In this document: positions 8,183 to 16,109 of the stretch, in pieces
How positions within the stretch are numbered: position 1 is the stretch's first letter
Layout of the letters: each line of letters begins with the position of its first letter
Assembly (NCBI RefSeq): GCF_002574545.1
Contig: NZ_NUGT01000009.1
Span: forward strand, 133,798-197,797
Length of the DNA stretch: 64,000 nucleotides
Reading direction: 5' to 3'
Source of the DNA: Bacillus sp. AFS055030
GTDB taxonomy: Bacteria; Bacillota; Bacilli; Bacillales; Bacillaceae_G
Made by a program: the position numbers and the translations under genes
Notes under the pieces: model-generated
The model's database searches: none
What the model saw: only the letters and a program-made list of their open reading frames with translations
Told to the model about the DNA's origin: nothing

Positions 8183-8550
8183 TTAATGAAAACCCCTTTA
8201 AAAAAATTCTTCAAGTAAAGATGCTTTCAAAATCGAACTATACATCTATCTAGAAGTTATAGCCAATTATAGTAAAGTAAAACACAATAGTCTGTGAATA
8301 ATTTGTGAAAACGTTCACTAAAATTTTACTGTTAATTTTACGAATTTGCGAAATAGAAGAAAATTAATCGTGTAAAAAATGATTATTTAGTGAAATACTT
8401 AACAAAATTTCAAAAATTGTAGTTCATGCCCGATTAAATTCATAAAAAAGAAGCCTACTTAAAGATCAGTAAACTTCTAAGTTAAAATTTTATTGTAAAA
8501 TTACTAAAACTTGAGAAGAAAAAAATCTTTTATGAACACTCAAGTTTTTC
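8183..8550. other. Intergenic region upstream of the WxL gene
   Basis: About 370 bp, very AT-rich, with no supported ORF. It contains the terminator of the SAM hydrolase-family gene (8444-8477) and presumably the WxL promoter, which I could not place. Confidence 0.6.
8444..8477 (-). terminator. Terminator of the SAM hydrolase-family gene
   Basis: GAAGTTTACT pairs with AAGTAGGCTTC (two G-U pairs) and is followed on the minus strand by TTTTTT. It lies about 75 bp past the stop. Confidence 0.65.
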
Positions 8551-9390
8551 CTACTTACTTTTAAGTGTTATTTCCCATTCTACACCCGTATCAATTCCGT
8601 ATTCATCGGTAAACGAACCTTGATTAACAGCAACTGCCATTTGATCTAGACTGTTCGCATATAAGATTGGTTCTCCAATTTCTACATCAGCAAATGATTT
8701 CCCATATTTTACGGCTTGTTTGTATACTTTTCTTCCTTGATATGTAATGAGTATTTCCACAAAGTCCCCATGGGAAACGCCTTGTTTAAGAAAATCAGAT
8801 CGACTGATATTCGTCCAAATGCTACCATAACGTACATCTAATATATCAATAGTTCCCGTTATCGAATTGTTTTCACTATGACATTCTTTAATCGGTAATT
8901 TTATGTAAGAATTTGAATCTACTTCTGGGCCAATATTTTCGAAGTCGATTATTCCAGAAGCTAATCTTGCACCCGTAAAAGCAAATATATCTCTCCCGTG
9001 GAAAGTATAGGATTCACTTGAATTTGGTAGTCTATTAATTTCTTCGTCAATGACTCTTAATTGGTTTATTCCATATACTTTGCCAACATGTGTTAAAGTT
9101 CCGTTATCAGGTGTTATAATAAAGTGATTCGTATTTGTACGAGCCACTATACTTCTACGATCTGATCCAACACCTGGATCAACAACTGAAACAAAAACTG
9201 TTCCAACTGGCCAGTAATTCATTGTTTGTACAAGTCGGTAAGAAGCTTCCCAAATATTGTATTGAGGTATATCATGGGTCAAGTCGTAAATCTTTATATC
9301 TTGATTTACACTACAAGAAACACCATACATAGCGCTAACTGCTCCATCTAGTAATCCAAAATCTGACTGAAACACTAATGCATTTCCCAT
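8551..9390 (-). CDS. SAM hydrolase / SAM hydroxide adenosyltransferase family (DUF62) protein
   Basis: A 279-residue protein of the fluorinase/chlorinase-like family. Seen motifs are FQSDFGLLDGAV at the start (Asp for SAM binding), VDPGVGSDRR, PDNGTLTHV and the FHGRDIFA block in the middle, followed by a smaller beta-barrel carboxyl domain. Most members without a halide site hydrolyse SAM to adenosine and methionine, using the Asp-Arg-His set seen here; I infer this rather than halogenation. The start is ATG at 9388-9390 behind AGGGGTG. It stands alone with no transporter or cobalt gene beside it. Confidence 0.88.
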   Translation of the reverse strand: MGNALVFQSDFGLLDGAVSAMYGVSCSVNQDIKIYDLTHDIPQYNIWEASYRLVQTMNYWPVGTVFVSVVDPGVGSDRRSIVARTNTNHFIITPDNGTLTHVGKVYGINQLRVIDEEINRLPNSSESYTFHGRDIFAFTGARLASGIIDFENIGPEVDSNSYIKLPIKECHSENNSITGTIDILDVRYGSIWTNISRSDFLKQGVSHGDFVEILITYQGRKVYKQAVKYGKSFADVEIGEPILYANSLDQMAVAVNQGSFTDEYGIDTGVEWEITLKSK

Positions 9391-9576
9391 CTAAACACCC
9401 CTAATTGTTCGAATATTTAAAATTAAATATAAATTCAATCTATTATTTAGTCAATGATATTATTCGTATTTTATTGAATGAAATTAATTCTACTTTGCTT
9501 TTATTTATTTCTAGTTAATTCTACTATTTTACCTTACTGATTGTTTCAACATTCATCTTAAGCATCAAAATAAAAA

Positions 9577-9602
9577 AGATATAGTTTTTAGAGACTATAT
9601 CT
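9577..9602 (-). terminator. Hairpin, first copy of a duplicated 26-bp sequence
   Basis: AGATATAGT and ACTATATCT form a 9-bp stem around an 8-base loop. On the minus strand it is followed by six Ts, so this copy looks like an intrinsic terminator. The same 26 bp recur at 9763-9788. Confidence 0.7.
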
Positions 9603-9635
9603 CAGTGTGTCGACAAAGTACAACAAATCTAATCT

Positions 9636-9763
9636 TCAGACTGATTGCAAGCGCTTGTCTTTCGAGGCGCGAAGCCTGGTGAGGAGCGGAGTTACCCTAG
9701 ACGGTAATGAGCACCGCAGACAGGTGAAGCAACGAAGAAAGCGAGCGTTTGTCAACAGTCTGA
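9636..9763. repeat. GC-rich 128-bp inverted-repeat element
   Basis: Both ends read TCAGACTG inward, and the match extends imperfectly for about 22 bp, so the DNA or RNA could fold into one long hairpin. The core is much richer in G and C than its surroundings, with arms such as GAGGCGCGAAGCC. No ORF is supported in it. A degraded relative lies at 38261-38357. It may be a MITE-like or REP-like dispersed repeat or a structured RNA; no transposase is near. Confidence 0.7.
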
Positions 9764-9788
9764 GATATAGTTTTTAGAGACTATATCT
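9763..9788. repeat. Second copy of the 26-bp hairpin sequence
   Basis: Identical to 9577-9602 across all 26 bases, in the same orientation, abutting the right end of the inverted-repeat element. This copy lacks the adjacent T run. Confidence 0.9.
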
Positions 9789-10188
9789 ACTAATAACGAT
9801 CGCATTTAATTTATCTAGTTTAGAATTGAAGGCACATCAACAATTATTACTAGTGTCTCCTAGTATTGTGTAGAAATGTATTCTAAATTAAAACAGGTGT
9901 ATCTAATAATTTAACTAAAAACTTCAGAATAAACGAACTAAAGAATGGATTATGAAAATAATTAACGATTAGTTCTTAACTAGTTGCAAATTGATTTTGA
10001 ATATTCACTATTAACTCCTCCAACTAAAGCACTAAAAAACAATTTGTGACGCACAGGAAAATAGAACTGATAATTATTTTCCCTTGAAATTTTCTCTACT
10101 TTAGTAACACTCCATATCATTCCAAAAAGGGAATTTAGTCCGAAATAAAGAATAGTTATTATGTGGAGAATTATAGGGAGGCTATCAA

Positions 10189-10599
10189 TTGTACACGTTT
10201 ATAGAATTATTATGTCTGATTGGATTCTTGTTTTTTATTACTATGGGGATTAACTCTTTCTTCAAAATGAACGGAAAGTCTTTAAAGAATTTTATGATCA
10301 CTGGAGCGTTATTTGTTTTATTTATTTTCACCTCTTTGATAGATCCTTCAAATGAAACAGAACACAACGAGGTAACAGAAAAAGACAAAAATACTAATCC
10401 AACAATAGTTAATAAAACTGTACACACTAATTTAGTTACATGTCAAAAAGAAAAAACAAAAATAGCTAAACCTACAGACAATAATAATTTAATTAAATCC
10501 AATAAGAGCAATGTACGATGTAAATCGATAAAACCTAAAAAAGTGAAGATAGAAAAAGGAACATATAGAATTGTTTTTATGGTATACGGGTTTATGTAA
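10189..10599 (+). CDS. Hypothetical membrane protein with a basic tail, 136 aa
   Basis: The protein has two hydrophobic helices at about residues 5-22 and 35-52, then a polar tail rich in Lys, Asn and Thr with two cysteines. I do not recognise the family; short two-helix membrane heads with long polar tails occur in several Bacillus envelope proteins. The start is TTG at 10189-10191, chosen because AGGGAGG lies eight bases upstream. The stop comes soon after the tail, and a strong hairpin follows. Codon content is very AT-rich. Membrane location is predicted; function is unknown. Confidence 0.6.
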   Translation: MYTFIELLCLIGFLFFITMGINSFFKMNGKSLKNFMITGALFVLFIFTSLIDPSNETEHNEVTEKDKNTNPTIVNKTVHTNLVTCQKEKTKIAKPTDNNNLIKSNKSNVRCKSIKPKKVKIEKGTYRIVFMVYGFM

Positions 10600-10622
10600 T
10601 CATTTTTATAATATGTAATTAA

Positions 10623-10661
10623 GGGCTATATAAGAGGTTGTAGTTACCTCTCATATAGCCC
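10623..10661 (+). terminator. Strong bidirectional hairpin
   Basis: GGGCTATATAAGAGGT and ACCTCTCATATAGCCC form a 16-base stem with one mismatch. Neither side has a good T run, but it lies between two convergent genes and probably limits transcription both ways. Confidence 0.6.
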
Positions 10662-10695
10662 CCATTCTTATATCGATCCATCTAATAAAGGTGAA

Positions 10696-10875
10696 TTATT
10701 TTGGAGTGAAGAGTTGAATTAATTCTGCGCAACTAATTTTCCTCAGTAGATCGAAACTTGCCCAACTGCAAACACGATCTTCCCAAGCTACTAAGCAATG
10801 ATTATCTTTTGTTTCCATAACCGTTCCCACAGCACCATCTAGGCTAAACATAACATAGTTGCCTATCGAGAACAT
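10696..10875 (-). CDS. Small protein coupled to fixX, 59 aa
   Basis: This short protein starts MFSIGNYVMFSLDGAVGTVME and looks like a small beta-barrel (SH3- or KOW-like) with alternating hydrophobic residues, two tryptophans and three cysteines. I do not recognise a family. The ATG at 10873-10875 lies 7 bp after the fixX stop, and the ribosome-binding site GGGGTGA overlaps that stop codon, which points to translational coupling. It therefore appears to be the fifth cistron of the fix operon. A longer open frame exists upstream, but it lies within fixX and has no ribosome-binding site. Confidence 0.65.
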   Translation of the reverse strand: MFSIGNYVMFSLDGAVGTVMETKDNHCLVAWEDRVCSWASFDLLRKISCAELIQLFTPK

Positions 10876-10882
10876 TTTAAAA

Positions 10883-11179
10883 TCACCCCAATCTAAATAT
10901 AATTCCGTGCCCACCTTTCGGATATTCCCATTTAATATTTTGATGAGGACAGCCTATTCTACAACTTCCACATTCATGACAACCTTCGTATCCAACATGC
11001 ATTCGAATATTTTCCCATTTATAAACTTCAGCTGGACAAAATATTGTACAAATTTTATCGGGACATTTTGTCATACAAATATCGGAATCTAGTACAGTTA
11101 AGTGCGATTTTGTATCGGCATTAAAACGAACGAGATATTGCTTTTCTTCGATTGTACTTTCTTTTTTTGTCTCACTCAT
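10883..11179 (-). CDS. fixX: FixX-type ferredoxin-like protein
   Basis: A 98-residue iron-sulfur protein with two cysteine groups, CMTKCPDKICTIFCP and CHECGSCRIGCP, matching FixX and the ferredoxin domain of ETF-quinone oxidoreductase. In the Fix/Etf complex it accepts electrons from FixC on the way to quinone. The ATG at 11177-11179 follows the fixC stop directly (TAAATG). Length is typical. Gene order (etfB-etfA-fixC-fixX) and close spacing make the assignment firm. Confidence 0.94.
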   Translation of the reverse strand: MSETKKESTIEEKQYLVRFNADTKSHLTVLDSDICMTKCPDKICTIFCPAEVYKWENIRMHVGYEGCHECGSCRIGCPHQNIKWEYPKGGHGIIFRLG

Positions 11180-12475
11180 TTATTTCATCACCTTCCATGC
11201 TTTGTATACATCTTTCGCAAGCTTAAGTTTAGCTTTTGCCCCTCCTATATTACTCATAATATTCTTTTGTTTTTCCCATTTAGATTTACCATCTACTGTA
11301 AACATTTGGCTAGCTGATTTATTTAATAGTGGAATATATTCCTCGAAGTATTGAGGGAATTTTTCAAAATGATGTGTTGCATCTTTATATTTTTTCAAAT
11401 CCTGTCCTACAAAGCTATTTAGTAATTTATCAGCGTACGGTTTTAATGCCACATCAGAGTAGTTATCAAACGCTTTTGCTTCAATAATGGTCTCTGCTGC
11501 TAATCTTCCAGATGTCATTGCCATATTTGAGCCTTCACGATGGATTGCATTTACTAACTGTGCTGCATCTCCAATTACTAATACTCCGTTTCCTACCAAT
11601 TTAGGGATTGAATTGTACCCACCTTCAGGAATTAAGTGCGCAAGGTATTCTTGCGGTTCGCTTCCTTGAATAAATGGTCTAATCATCGGATGATTTTTAA
11701 CGTATTCAAGTAAATCATATGGTTTCAATTTGTTTTCAATCATTCCTGATAATAGTGTACCGACTCCAATACTAAGTGAATCTTTATTTGTATATAAAAA
11801 TCCTGTGCCAACTATCCCTTTTGTCGCATCTCCAAATAGCTCGATTGCTACCCCTTGGTTACCTTCAAGACCAAATCGATCTTGAATTATTTTACTATCT
11901 AGCTTTAAAATTTCCATTGTAGCCAAAGCGACTTCATCTGGTCTCCATTCTTTATGGAAACCTAAAGATTTTCCTAAAAGTGAATTTACACCATCAGCCA
12001 GTACGACCACATCGGCATATAAATCACCATCTGGTCGATCTGTTCTTACCCCCACTACCATATCGTTTTCTACAATACACTCAAGAACAACTGTTTCATT
12101 AATTAATAATGCACCTTGTTCTACTGCTTTTTGAGCAAACCATTGATCAAACTTTGAACGAAGAACAGTAAAATTATTATAAGGTTCTTCAGCAAATTCG
12201 AGACCTTTATATCCAAAGGTTGTAGCGGATTGTTTATCAAGCATCATAACTCGTTGCTCTACAATCACCCGCTCGATTGGAGCATCCTTCCAAAATTCAG
12301 GTATAACGTCCTCCATCATTTTACGATACAATACGCCACCCATAACATTTTTCGAACCTGGATACTCTCCTCTTTCAATAAGGACAACATTAACACCATT
12401 TTTTGCGAGCTCGTATGCACATGAAATTCCTGCTGGGCCTGCTCCAACGACAATTACATCAAATTTTTCCGGCAT
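11180..12475 (-). CDS. fixC: FixC-type FAD-dependent quinone oxidoreductase
   Basis: A 431-residue flavoprotein of the ETF-quinone oxidoreductase/FixC family. The dinucleotide-binding GAGPAGISCAYELA motif begins at residue 11, followed by VVLIERGEYPGSKNVMGG, and a second FAD motif VLVIGDAAQLVNAIHREG lies near residue 285. FixC takes electrons from the EtfAB flavoprotein and passes them with FixX to the quinone pool, menaquinone in Bacillales. The start overlaps the end of fixB by 17 bp, with GGAGG upstream, so translation is probably coupled. It acts at the membrane face of the cytoplasm. Confidence 0.94.
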   Translation of the reverse strand: MPEKFDVIVVGAGPAGISCAYELAKNGVNVVLIERGEYPGSKNVMGGVLYRKMMEDVIPEFWKDAPIERVIVEQRVMMLDKQSATTFGYKGLEFAEEPYNNFTVLRSKFDQWFAQKAVEQGALLINETVVLECIVENDMVVGVRTDRPDGDLYADVVVLADGVNSLLGKSLGFHKEWRPDEVALATMEILKLDSKIIQDRFGLEGNQGVAIELFGDATKGIVGTGFLYTNKDSLSIGVGTLLSGMIENKLKPYDLLEYVKNHPMIRPFIQGSEPQEYLAHLIPEGGYNSIPKLVGNGVLVIGDAAQLVNAIHREGSNMAMTSGRLAAETIIEAKAFDNYSDVALKPYADKLLNSFVGQDLKKYKDATHHFEKFPQYFEEYIPLLNKSASQMFTVDGKSKWEKQKNIMSNIGGAKAKLKLAKDVYKAWKVMK

Positions 12476-13499
12476 GATCGTGATTTTCCTCCTTTAAAGA
12501 AAAACTTTCTTGGAATTCGTTAATCAGCATTGGTACTATTTCAAATGCGTCTCCCACGATGCCGTAATGACAAGATTGAAAAATTGCCGCATTCGGATCT
12601 TTATTGATCGCAATAATGAGACCTGAATTTTGCATCCCAACAATATGTTGTATTGCACCAGATATCCCTATTGCGAAATAAATTTTTGGTGTAACCGTCA
12701 CGCCAGTCTGACCTACTTGATGATGATGTTCAACCCAGCCAGCTTCAACTACATCACGACTTGCTCCAACAGCCGCACCAATTGATTCAGCAAACATATG
12801 AATCAACTGAAATCCGTCTTTACTACCTAACCCTTTACCACCGGCTACGATAATATCGGCTTCGTCAATGCGAACTTTCTTAGTTGTAGCCCGTACAATC
12901 TCTAATACTTTTGTACGAATATCTTCTTCTTTCAAATCAATTTCCTCTTCGATCACAACCCCTTCAGCACCAGGAATAGGAGTGAGCGCTTTCATTACCT
13001 TTGGACGAACGGTAGCCATTTGAGGTCTATATTTCTTACAAAGAATAGTTGCCATTATGTTTCCACCAAATGCAGGTCGACTAGCTAATAAGAGTCCTGT
13101 ATCCTCTTCAACATCCAATACAGTAGTATCGGCAGTTAAGCCTGTCGGTAAGTCAGTTGCCACCGCACTTGCTAAATCCTTCCCTTTAGAAGTTGCACCA
13201 TACAATAAGATTTCAGGCTTATATTTGTTACAACATTCAAGTACTGCTTTCATATAAGATTCAGTGCGATAATCTTTAAAAATTGGATCATCGTATACAT
13301 AAACAATGTCAGCACCGTATTCAAATAACTTAGGGGCTAATGATTTCACATTTTCACCAATTAATAATCCTGCTAATTCGCAACCACGTTTTTCTGCTAA
13401 TTCTTTACCAGCTCCAAGCAATTCTAGCGAAACGGGTGCTATAACTTTATCGTTTTCTTCAATAAACACCCAAATCCCTTTGTACTCTGAGAAATCCAT
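12459..13499 (-). CDS. fixB: Electron transfer flavoprotein alpha subunit (FixB/EtfA)
   Basis: A 346-residue ETF alpha subunit. The carboxyl FAD-binding domain shows ASRDVVEAGWVEHHHQVGQTG, IYFAIGISGAIQHIVGM and AINKDPNAAIF. The HQVGQTG segment and the fix gene order are typical of the FixB group, in which some members bifurcate electrons to ferredoxin and quinone. I infer that possibility but cannot prove it from sequence. The ATG directly abuts the fixA stop (TAAATG), with AAAGGAGGGG inside the end of fixA. Confidence 0.94.
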   Translation of the reverse strand: MDFSEYKGIWVFIEENDKVIAPVSLELLGAGKELAEKRGCELAGLLIGENVKSLAPKLFEYGADIVYVYDDPIFKDYRTESYMKAVLECCNKYKPEILLYGATSKGKDLASAVATDLPTGLTADTTVLDVEEDTGLLLASRPAFGGNIMATILCKKYRPQMATVRPKVMKALTPIPGAEGVVIEEEIDLKEEDIRTKVLEIVRATTKKVRIDEADIIVAGGKGLGSKDGFQLIHMFAESIGAAVGASRDVVEAGWVEHHHQVGQTGVTVTPKIYFAIGISGAIQHIVGMQNSGLIIAINKDPNAAIFQSCHYGIVGDAFEIVPMLINEFQESFSLKEENHDHAGKI

Positions 13500-14327
13500 T
13501 TAAACCCCTCCTTTCACTTCAAATAATTCTTTCTTCTCATTTAAAATCTTCATCAATTCCTTAACCTTTTCTGATGAAGTTCCTTCAAAAATCGTTCCAC
13601 CTTTAGCCTTTGGTGGAGCCCACACTTTCGAAACGATTGTAGGTGAACCTTTTAAACCTAATTGTTTAATATCAATATCTTCTAGATCCTTTACAGCCCA
13701 AATGGTCGGATTATACCTAGCAGCTTTTATCATATTTGTAAGTGATGAATAAGGAACTTCATTTATTTCTTTTTCAACTGCAAATAAACAAGGTAAACTT
13801 GTTTTAATCACTTCATGGCCATCTTCTATTTTCCGATGAACAATCGCATACCCTTCATCTTTATTAATTTCTTGAACCTTCTTAACCGATGTTAATGGCG
13901 GTATATCTAAACGACGTGCAATACCTGGTCCAACTTGTCCAGTATCACCGTCAATTGTCATCTTTCCACAAATGATTAAATCAACCGCTTGAATTTGCCC
14001 TATTTTTTCAATCGCCTTTGTCAATGCATAACTTGTCGCTAAAGTATCTGCCCCAGCGAATGCACGGTCTGAAATCATATACCCTTCATCTGCACCGATT
14101 TCGATACATTTTCTTATCGCTTTTACAGCAGGTGGTGGCCCCATGGTAATAACCGAAACAGTTCCACCATATTTATTCTTTATTCGAACAGCTTCCTCCA
14201 CAGCATGAGCATCATACGGATTTAATATGGCTGGAGCACTAGCACGGTCCATCGTATTTGTTTTCGGATTCATCTTAATGATCTTCGTATCAGGAACTTG
14301 TTTTATACAAACTACAATATGTAACAC
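13500..14327 (-). CDS. fixA: Electron transfer flavoprotein beta subunit (FixA/EtfB)
   Basis: A 275-residue ETF beta subunit with NPYDAHAVEEAVRIK, ITMGPPPAVKAIRKC, DRAFAGADTLATSYAL and DGDTGQVGPGIA motifs. The last two are typical of FixA/EtfB proteins. It is the first gene of the fixABCX operon; the redox donor is not encoded nearby. The start is GTG at 14325-14327 with GGGAGAG upstream. No nitrogenase gene lies within the window, so a role in nitrogen fixation is not implied; lowering of ferredoxin potential or acyl-CoA oxidation are alternatives. Confidence 0.94.
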   Translation of the reverse strand: MLHIVVCIKQVPDTKIIKMNPKTNTMDRASAPAILNPYDAHAVEEAVRIKNKYGGTVSVITMGPPPAVKAIRKCIEIGADEGYMISDRAFAGADTLATSYALTKAIEKIGQIQAVDLIICGKMTIDGDTGQVGPGIARRLDIPPLTSVKKVQEINKDEGYAIVHRKIEDGHEVIKTSLPCLFAVEKEINEVPYSSLTNMIKAARYNPTIWAVKDLEDIDIKQLGLKGSPTIVSKVWAPPKAKGGTIFEGTSSEKVKELMKILNEKKELFEVKGGV

Positions 14328-14442
14328 TTTTTCACTCTCCCTTTTTCTTCCCGTCTCCCATAGTTAGTAAATGTACATGTTGTTCAAATATATTATTTTT
14401 ATTGAAGAAATATGATAGATTGCAGCTAAAAAATGAGAAACG

Positions 14443-14486
14443 AAAAAAAGAGACATTCACAACATAATGGTTGAAAATGTCTCTTT
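14443..14486 (-). terminator. catDE terminator
   Basis: AAAGAGACATT/AATGTCTCTTT stem with a long loop and a T tract on the minus strand. Confidence 0.8.
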
Positions 14487-14510
14487 GACTGTATTCTATT
14501 TTATTTTTCA

Positions 14511-15365
14511 TTAACTAACTACAAGCTGGATTGTAATGCCTGAAGGGTCCTTTGTAAGTGTGACGCCATTTTCTACATAAACAAAAGCTCCCATATTCTT
14601 TAAACGATTTACTACGGCCGTTTTTTCTTCTTCACTTGGATATAAAAGCGTAAAATTCTTTAACCCTGCACTGTTCTTTGAAGGTGCAACTCCCCTGGCA
14701 CTATGCCAAGTATTTAAACCGATGTGATGATGATAACGTCCTGTTGAAATAAATAATGCTTGGCTTCCATATTTCGTTACAACATCAAATCCAAGTCCAT
14801 CACAATAAAACTTCTCTGAACTAGTTAAATCAGAAACTTGTAAATGGATATGCCCCATAATTGTTCCTTCTGGTAATCCATTAAAATCCTCATCCTCAGC
14901 AAGTGCCAAAAGCCCATCAACGTCTAAACGTTTACTGTCCATAACGACATACTCATTTTGCCATTGCCAATTCTCAGATGGACGATCTGCATAAATTTCA
15001 ATCCCATTCATATCTGGATCCGCTAAATAGATTGCTTCACTGACTAAATGATCCGAACCACCCTGAAGTGGGTTTCTAGTTTCAATCAAATGCTTAAGCA
15101 CGATACCTAAATCTTTTCGAGTAGGAACTAATAACGCAAAATGATACAATCCTGTATTTTCCTCATTTTTAGGAGTAACTTTATCTGGCTGCTCTAATTT
15201 TATTAAAACATTTACCCCATCTGCAGTTAAACTAGCATTTGTAGTGGAATGCTTCAAAACTTTTAAACCAATAACCTCTTGATAAAACGCTAATGAACGC
15301 TCTAAATTTGCAACTTTTAATTCAACCGTTGGAGCATAAACTTTTGGCTTTTGATGAAAATTCAT
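14511..15365 (-). CDS. catE: Catechol-2,3-dioxygenase-like VOC protein (CatE)
   Basis: A 284-residue protein with two vicinal-oxygen-chelate modules, VELKVANLERSLAFY near residue 15 and GHIHLQVSDLTSSEKFY near 170. Likely metal ligands are His171 and a Glu near the end, with YHHHIGLNTWHS between. It matches CatE of Bacillus subtilis, an extradiol dioxygenase that opens catechol. The neighbour upstream is a DoxX protein like CatD, the same catDE pair. The start overlaps the catD stop (ATGA type), so translation is coupled. Expression is likely catechol- or quinone-responsive, as in B. subtilis. Confidence 0.9.
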   Translation of the reverse strand: MNFHQKPKVYAPTVELKVANLERSLAFYQEVIGLKVLKHSTTNASLTADGVNVLIKLEQPDKVTPKNEENTGLYHFALLVPTRKDLGIVLKHLIETRNPLQGGSDHLVSEAIYLADPDMNGIEIYADRPSENWQWQNEYVVMDSKRLDVDGLLALAEDEDFNGLPEGTIMGHIHLQVSDLTSSEKFYCDGLGFDVVTKYGSQALFISTGRYHHHIGLNTWHSARGVAPSKNSAGLKNFTLLYPSEEEKTAVVNRLKNMGAFVYVENGVTLTKDPSGITIQLVVS

Positions 15366-15721
15366 TTTAATCTACCACCTCTAGAAAATAATACAATTAA
15401 TGTTAACACTAACAGAATGAATGGAGCCATTGCAACACTCATGCCTTGCCCCGCTTGTAAGTGAGTAAATACAGCTCCTACCATAATAATGACTAATCCG
15501 GCTGAAGCAAGCTTACCAATTAACAATTTCCAATAACCAACTAATAAACCAATTGCACCTAACACTTCAAATGAACCAATCGTATACATCATACCTTTTG
15601 AATAACCATAAACCTCTTTAAAATCATGTAACATCTGCGTATTTCCACTTAACTTTACAATTCCAGACATGAGAAATGCAATAATTAATATCCCTTGAAT
15701 AATTCTAGTAAACCATTTCAT
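15362..15721 (-). CDS. catD: DoxX family membrane protein (CatD)
   Basis: A 119-residue protein with four membrane helices and the DoxX pattern FLMSGIVKLSG near residue 17, plus GSFEVLGAIGLLVGYW in the middle. In B. subtilis, CatD is encoded with the CatE dioxygenase and protects against catechol and quinones. The start is ATG at 15719-15721 with GGGAGAG upstream. A promoter region with repeated half-sites lies just upstream. It is the first gene of the pair. Confidence 0.9.
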   Translation of the reverse strand: MKWFTRIIQGILIIAFLMSGIVKLSGNTQMLHDFKEVYGYSKGMMYTIGSFEVLGAIGLLVGYWKLLIGKLASAGLVIIMVGAVFTHLQAGQGMSVAMAPFILLVLTLIVLFSRGGRLK

Positions 15722-16071
15722 TTAAAAATCTCTCCCTTTTTTACTGAACTTATACTAAGTACAGTTTATTTTAAAATATTTTACTACTACTTACTGTTCT
15801 TATTTCAGAAACAGTAATACTTAAAAAAATAGTGTGGTTACTAAAGGTGGTTACTTTTTGTAAGTGCATTTGATTTAAGTACAGTATATGCGATAACTGT
15901 TCTTATTTCAAGTGCATTTTTTTGATTTTATATTTTCTATATACTCAATGCTTAAATTTAGAAACTCGTATGGGAATTAAAAAAATGATTATTTTGTCCA
16001 ATGCCATAAGACCTAGAGGAATAAATAACCTCGTCCTCTTATTTTTATTTGTAAATCTACTATCCCAACAA
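15722..16071. promoter_or_regulatory. catDE control region with repeated ACTGT/ACAGT half-sites
   Basis: Between catD and the Rrf2-type gene, a 15-bp sequence ACTGTTCTTATTTCA occurs exactly twice (15793-15807 and 15896-15910), and AAGTACAGT occurs twice (15757-15765, 15877-15885). The second pair forms an imperfect palindrome with a 10-bp spacer. No gene is supported here. The sites could bind the adjacent Rrf2-type regulator or a DUF24/MarR regulator such as CatR; the sequence cannot tell which. Confidence 0.55.
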
Positions 16072-16109
16072 AATAAAAATATCGTACATCCAAAAATGTA
16101 CGATATTTT
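16072..16109 (-). terminator. Terminator of the Rrf2-type regulator gene
   Basis: AAAATATCGTACAT pairs with ATGTACGATATTTT over a 6-base loop, overlapping the stop codon, with Ts following on the minus strand. Confidence 0.88.

Larger units (their letters stand above)
9391..10188. other. Long intergenic region carrying the inverted-repeat element
   Basis: About 800 bp with no supported gene on either strand. It contains the GC-rich inverted-repeat element and its flanking duplicated hairpins (9577-9788). The rest is AT-rich with scattered stop codons in all frames. Confidence 0.65.

Noticed and set aside
8551-9390. Fluorinase or chlorinase function for the DUF62-family protein
   Set aside because: The overall family matches, but no halide-site loop or organohalogen gene context can be recognised; SAM hydrolysis is the more common activity.
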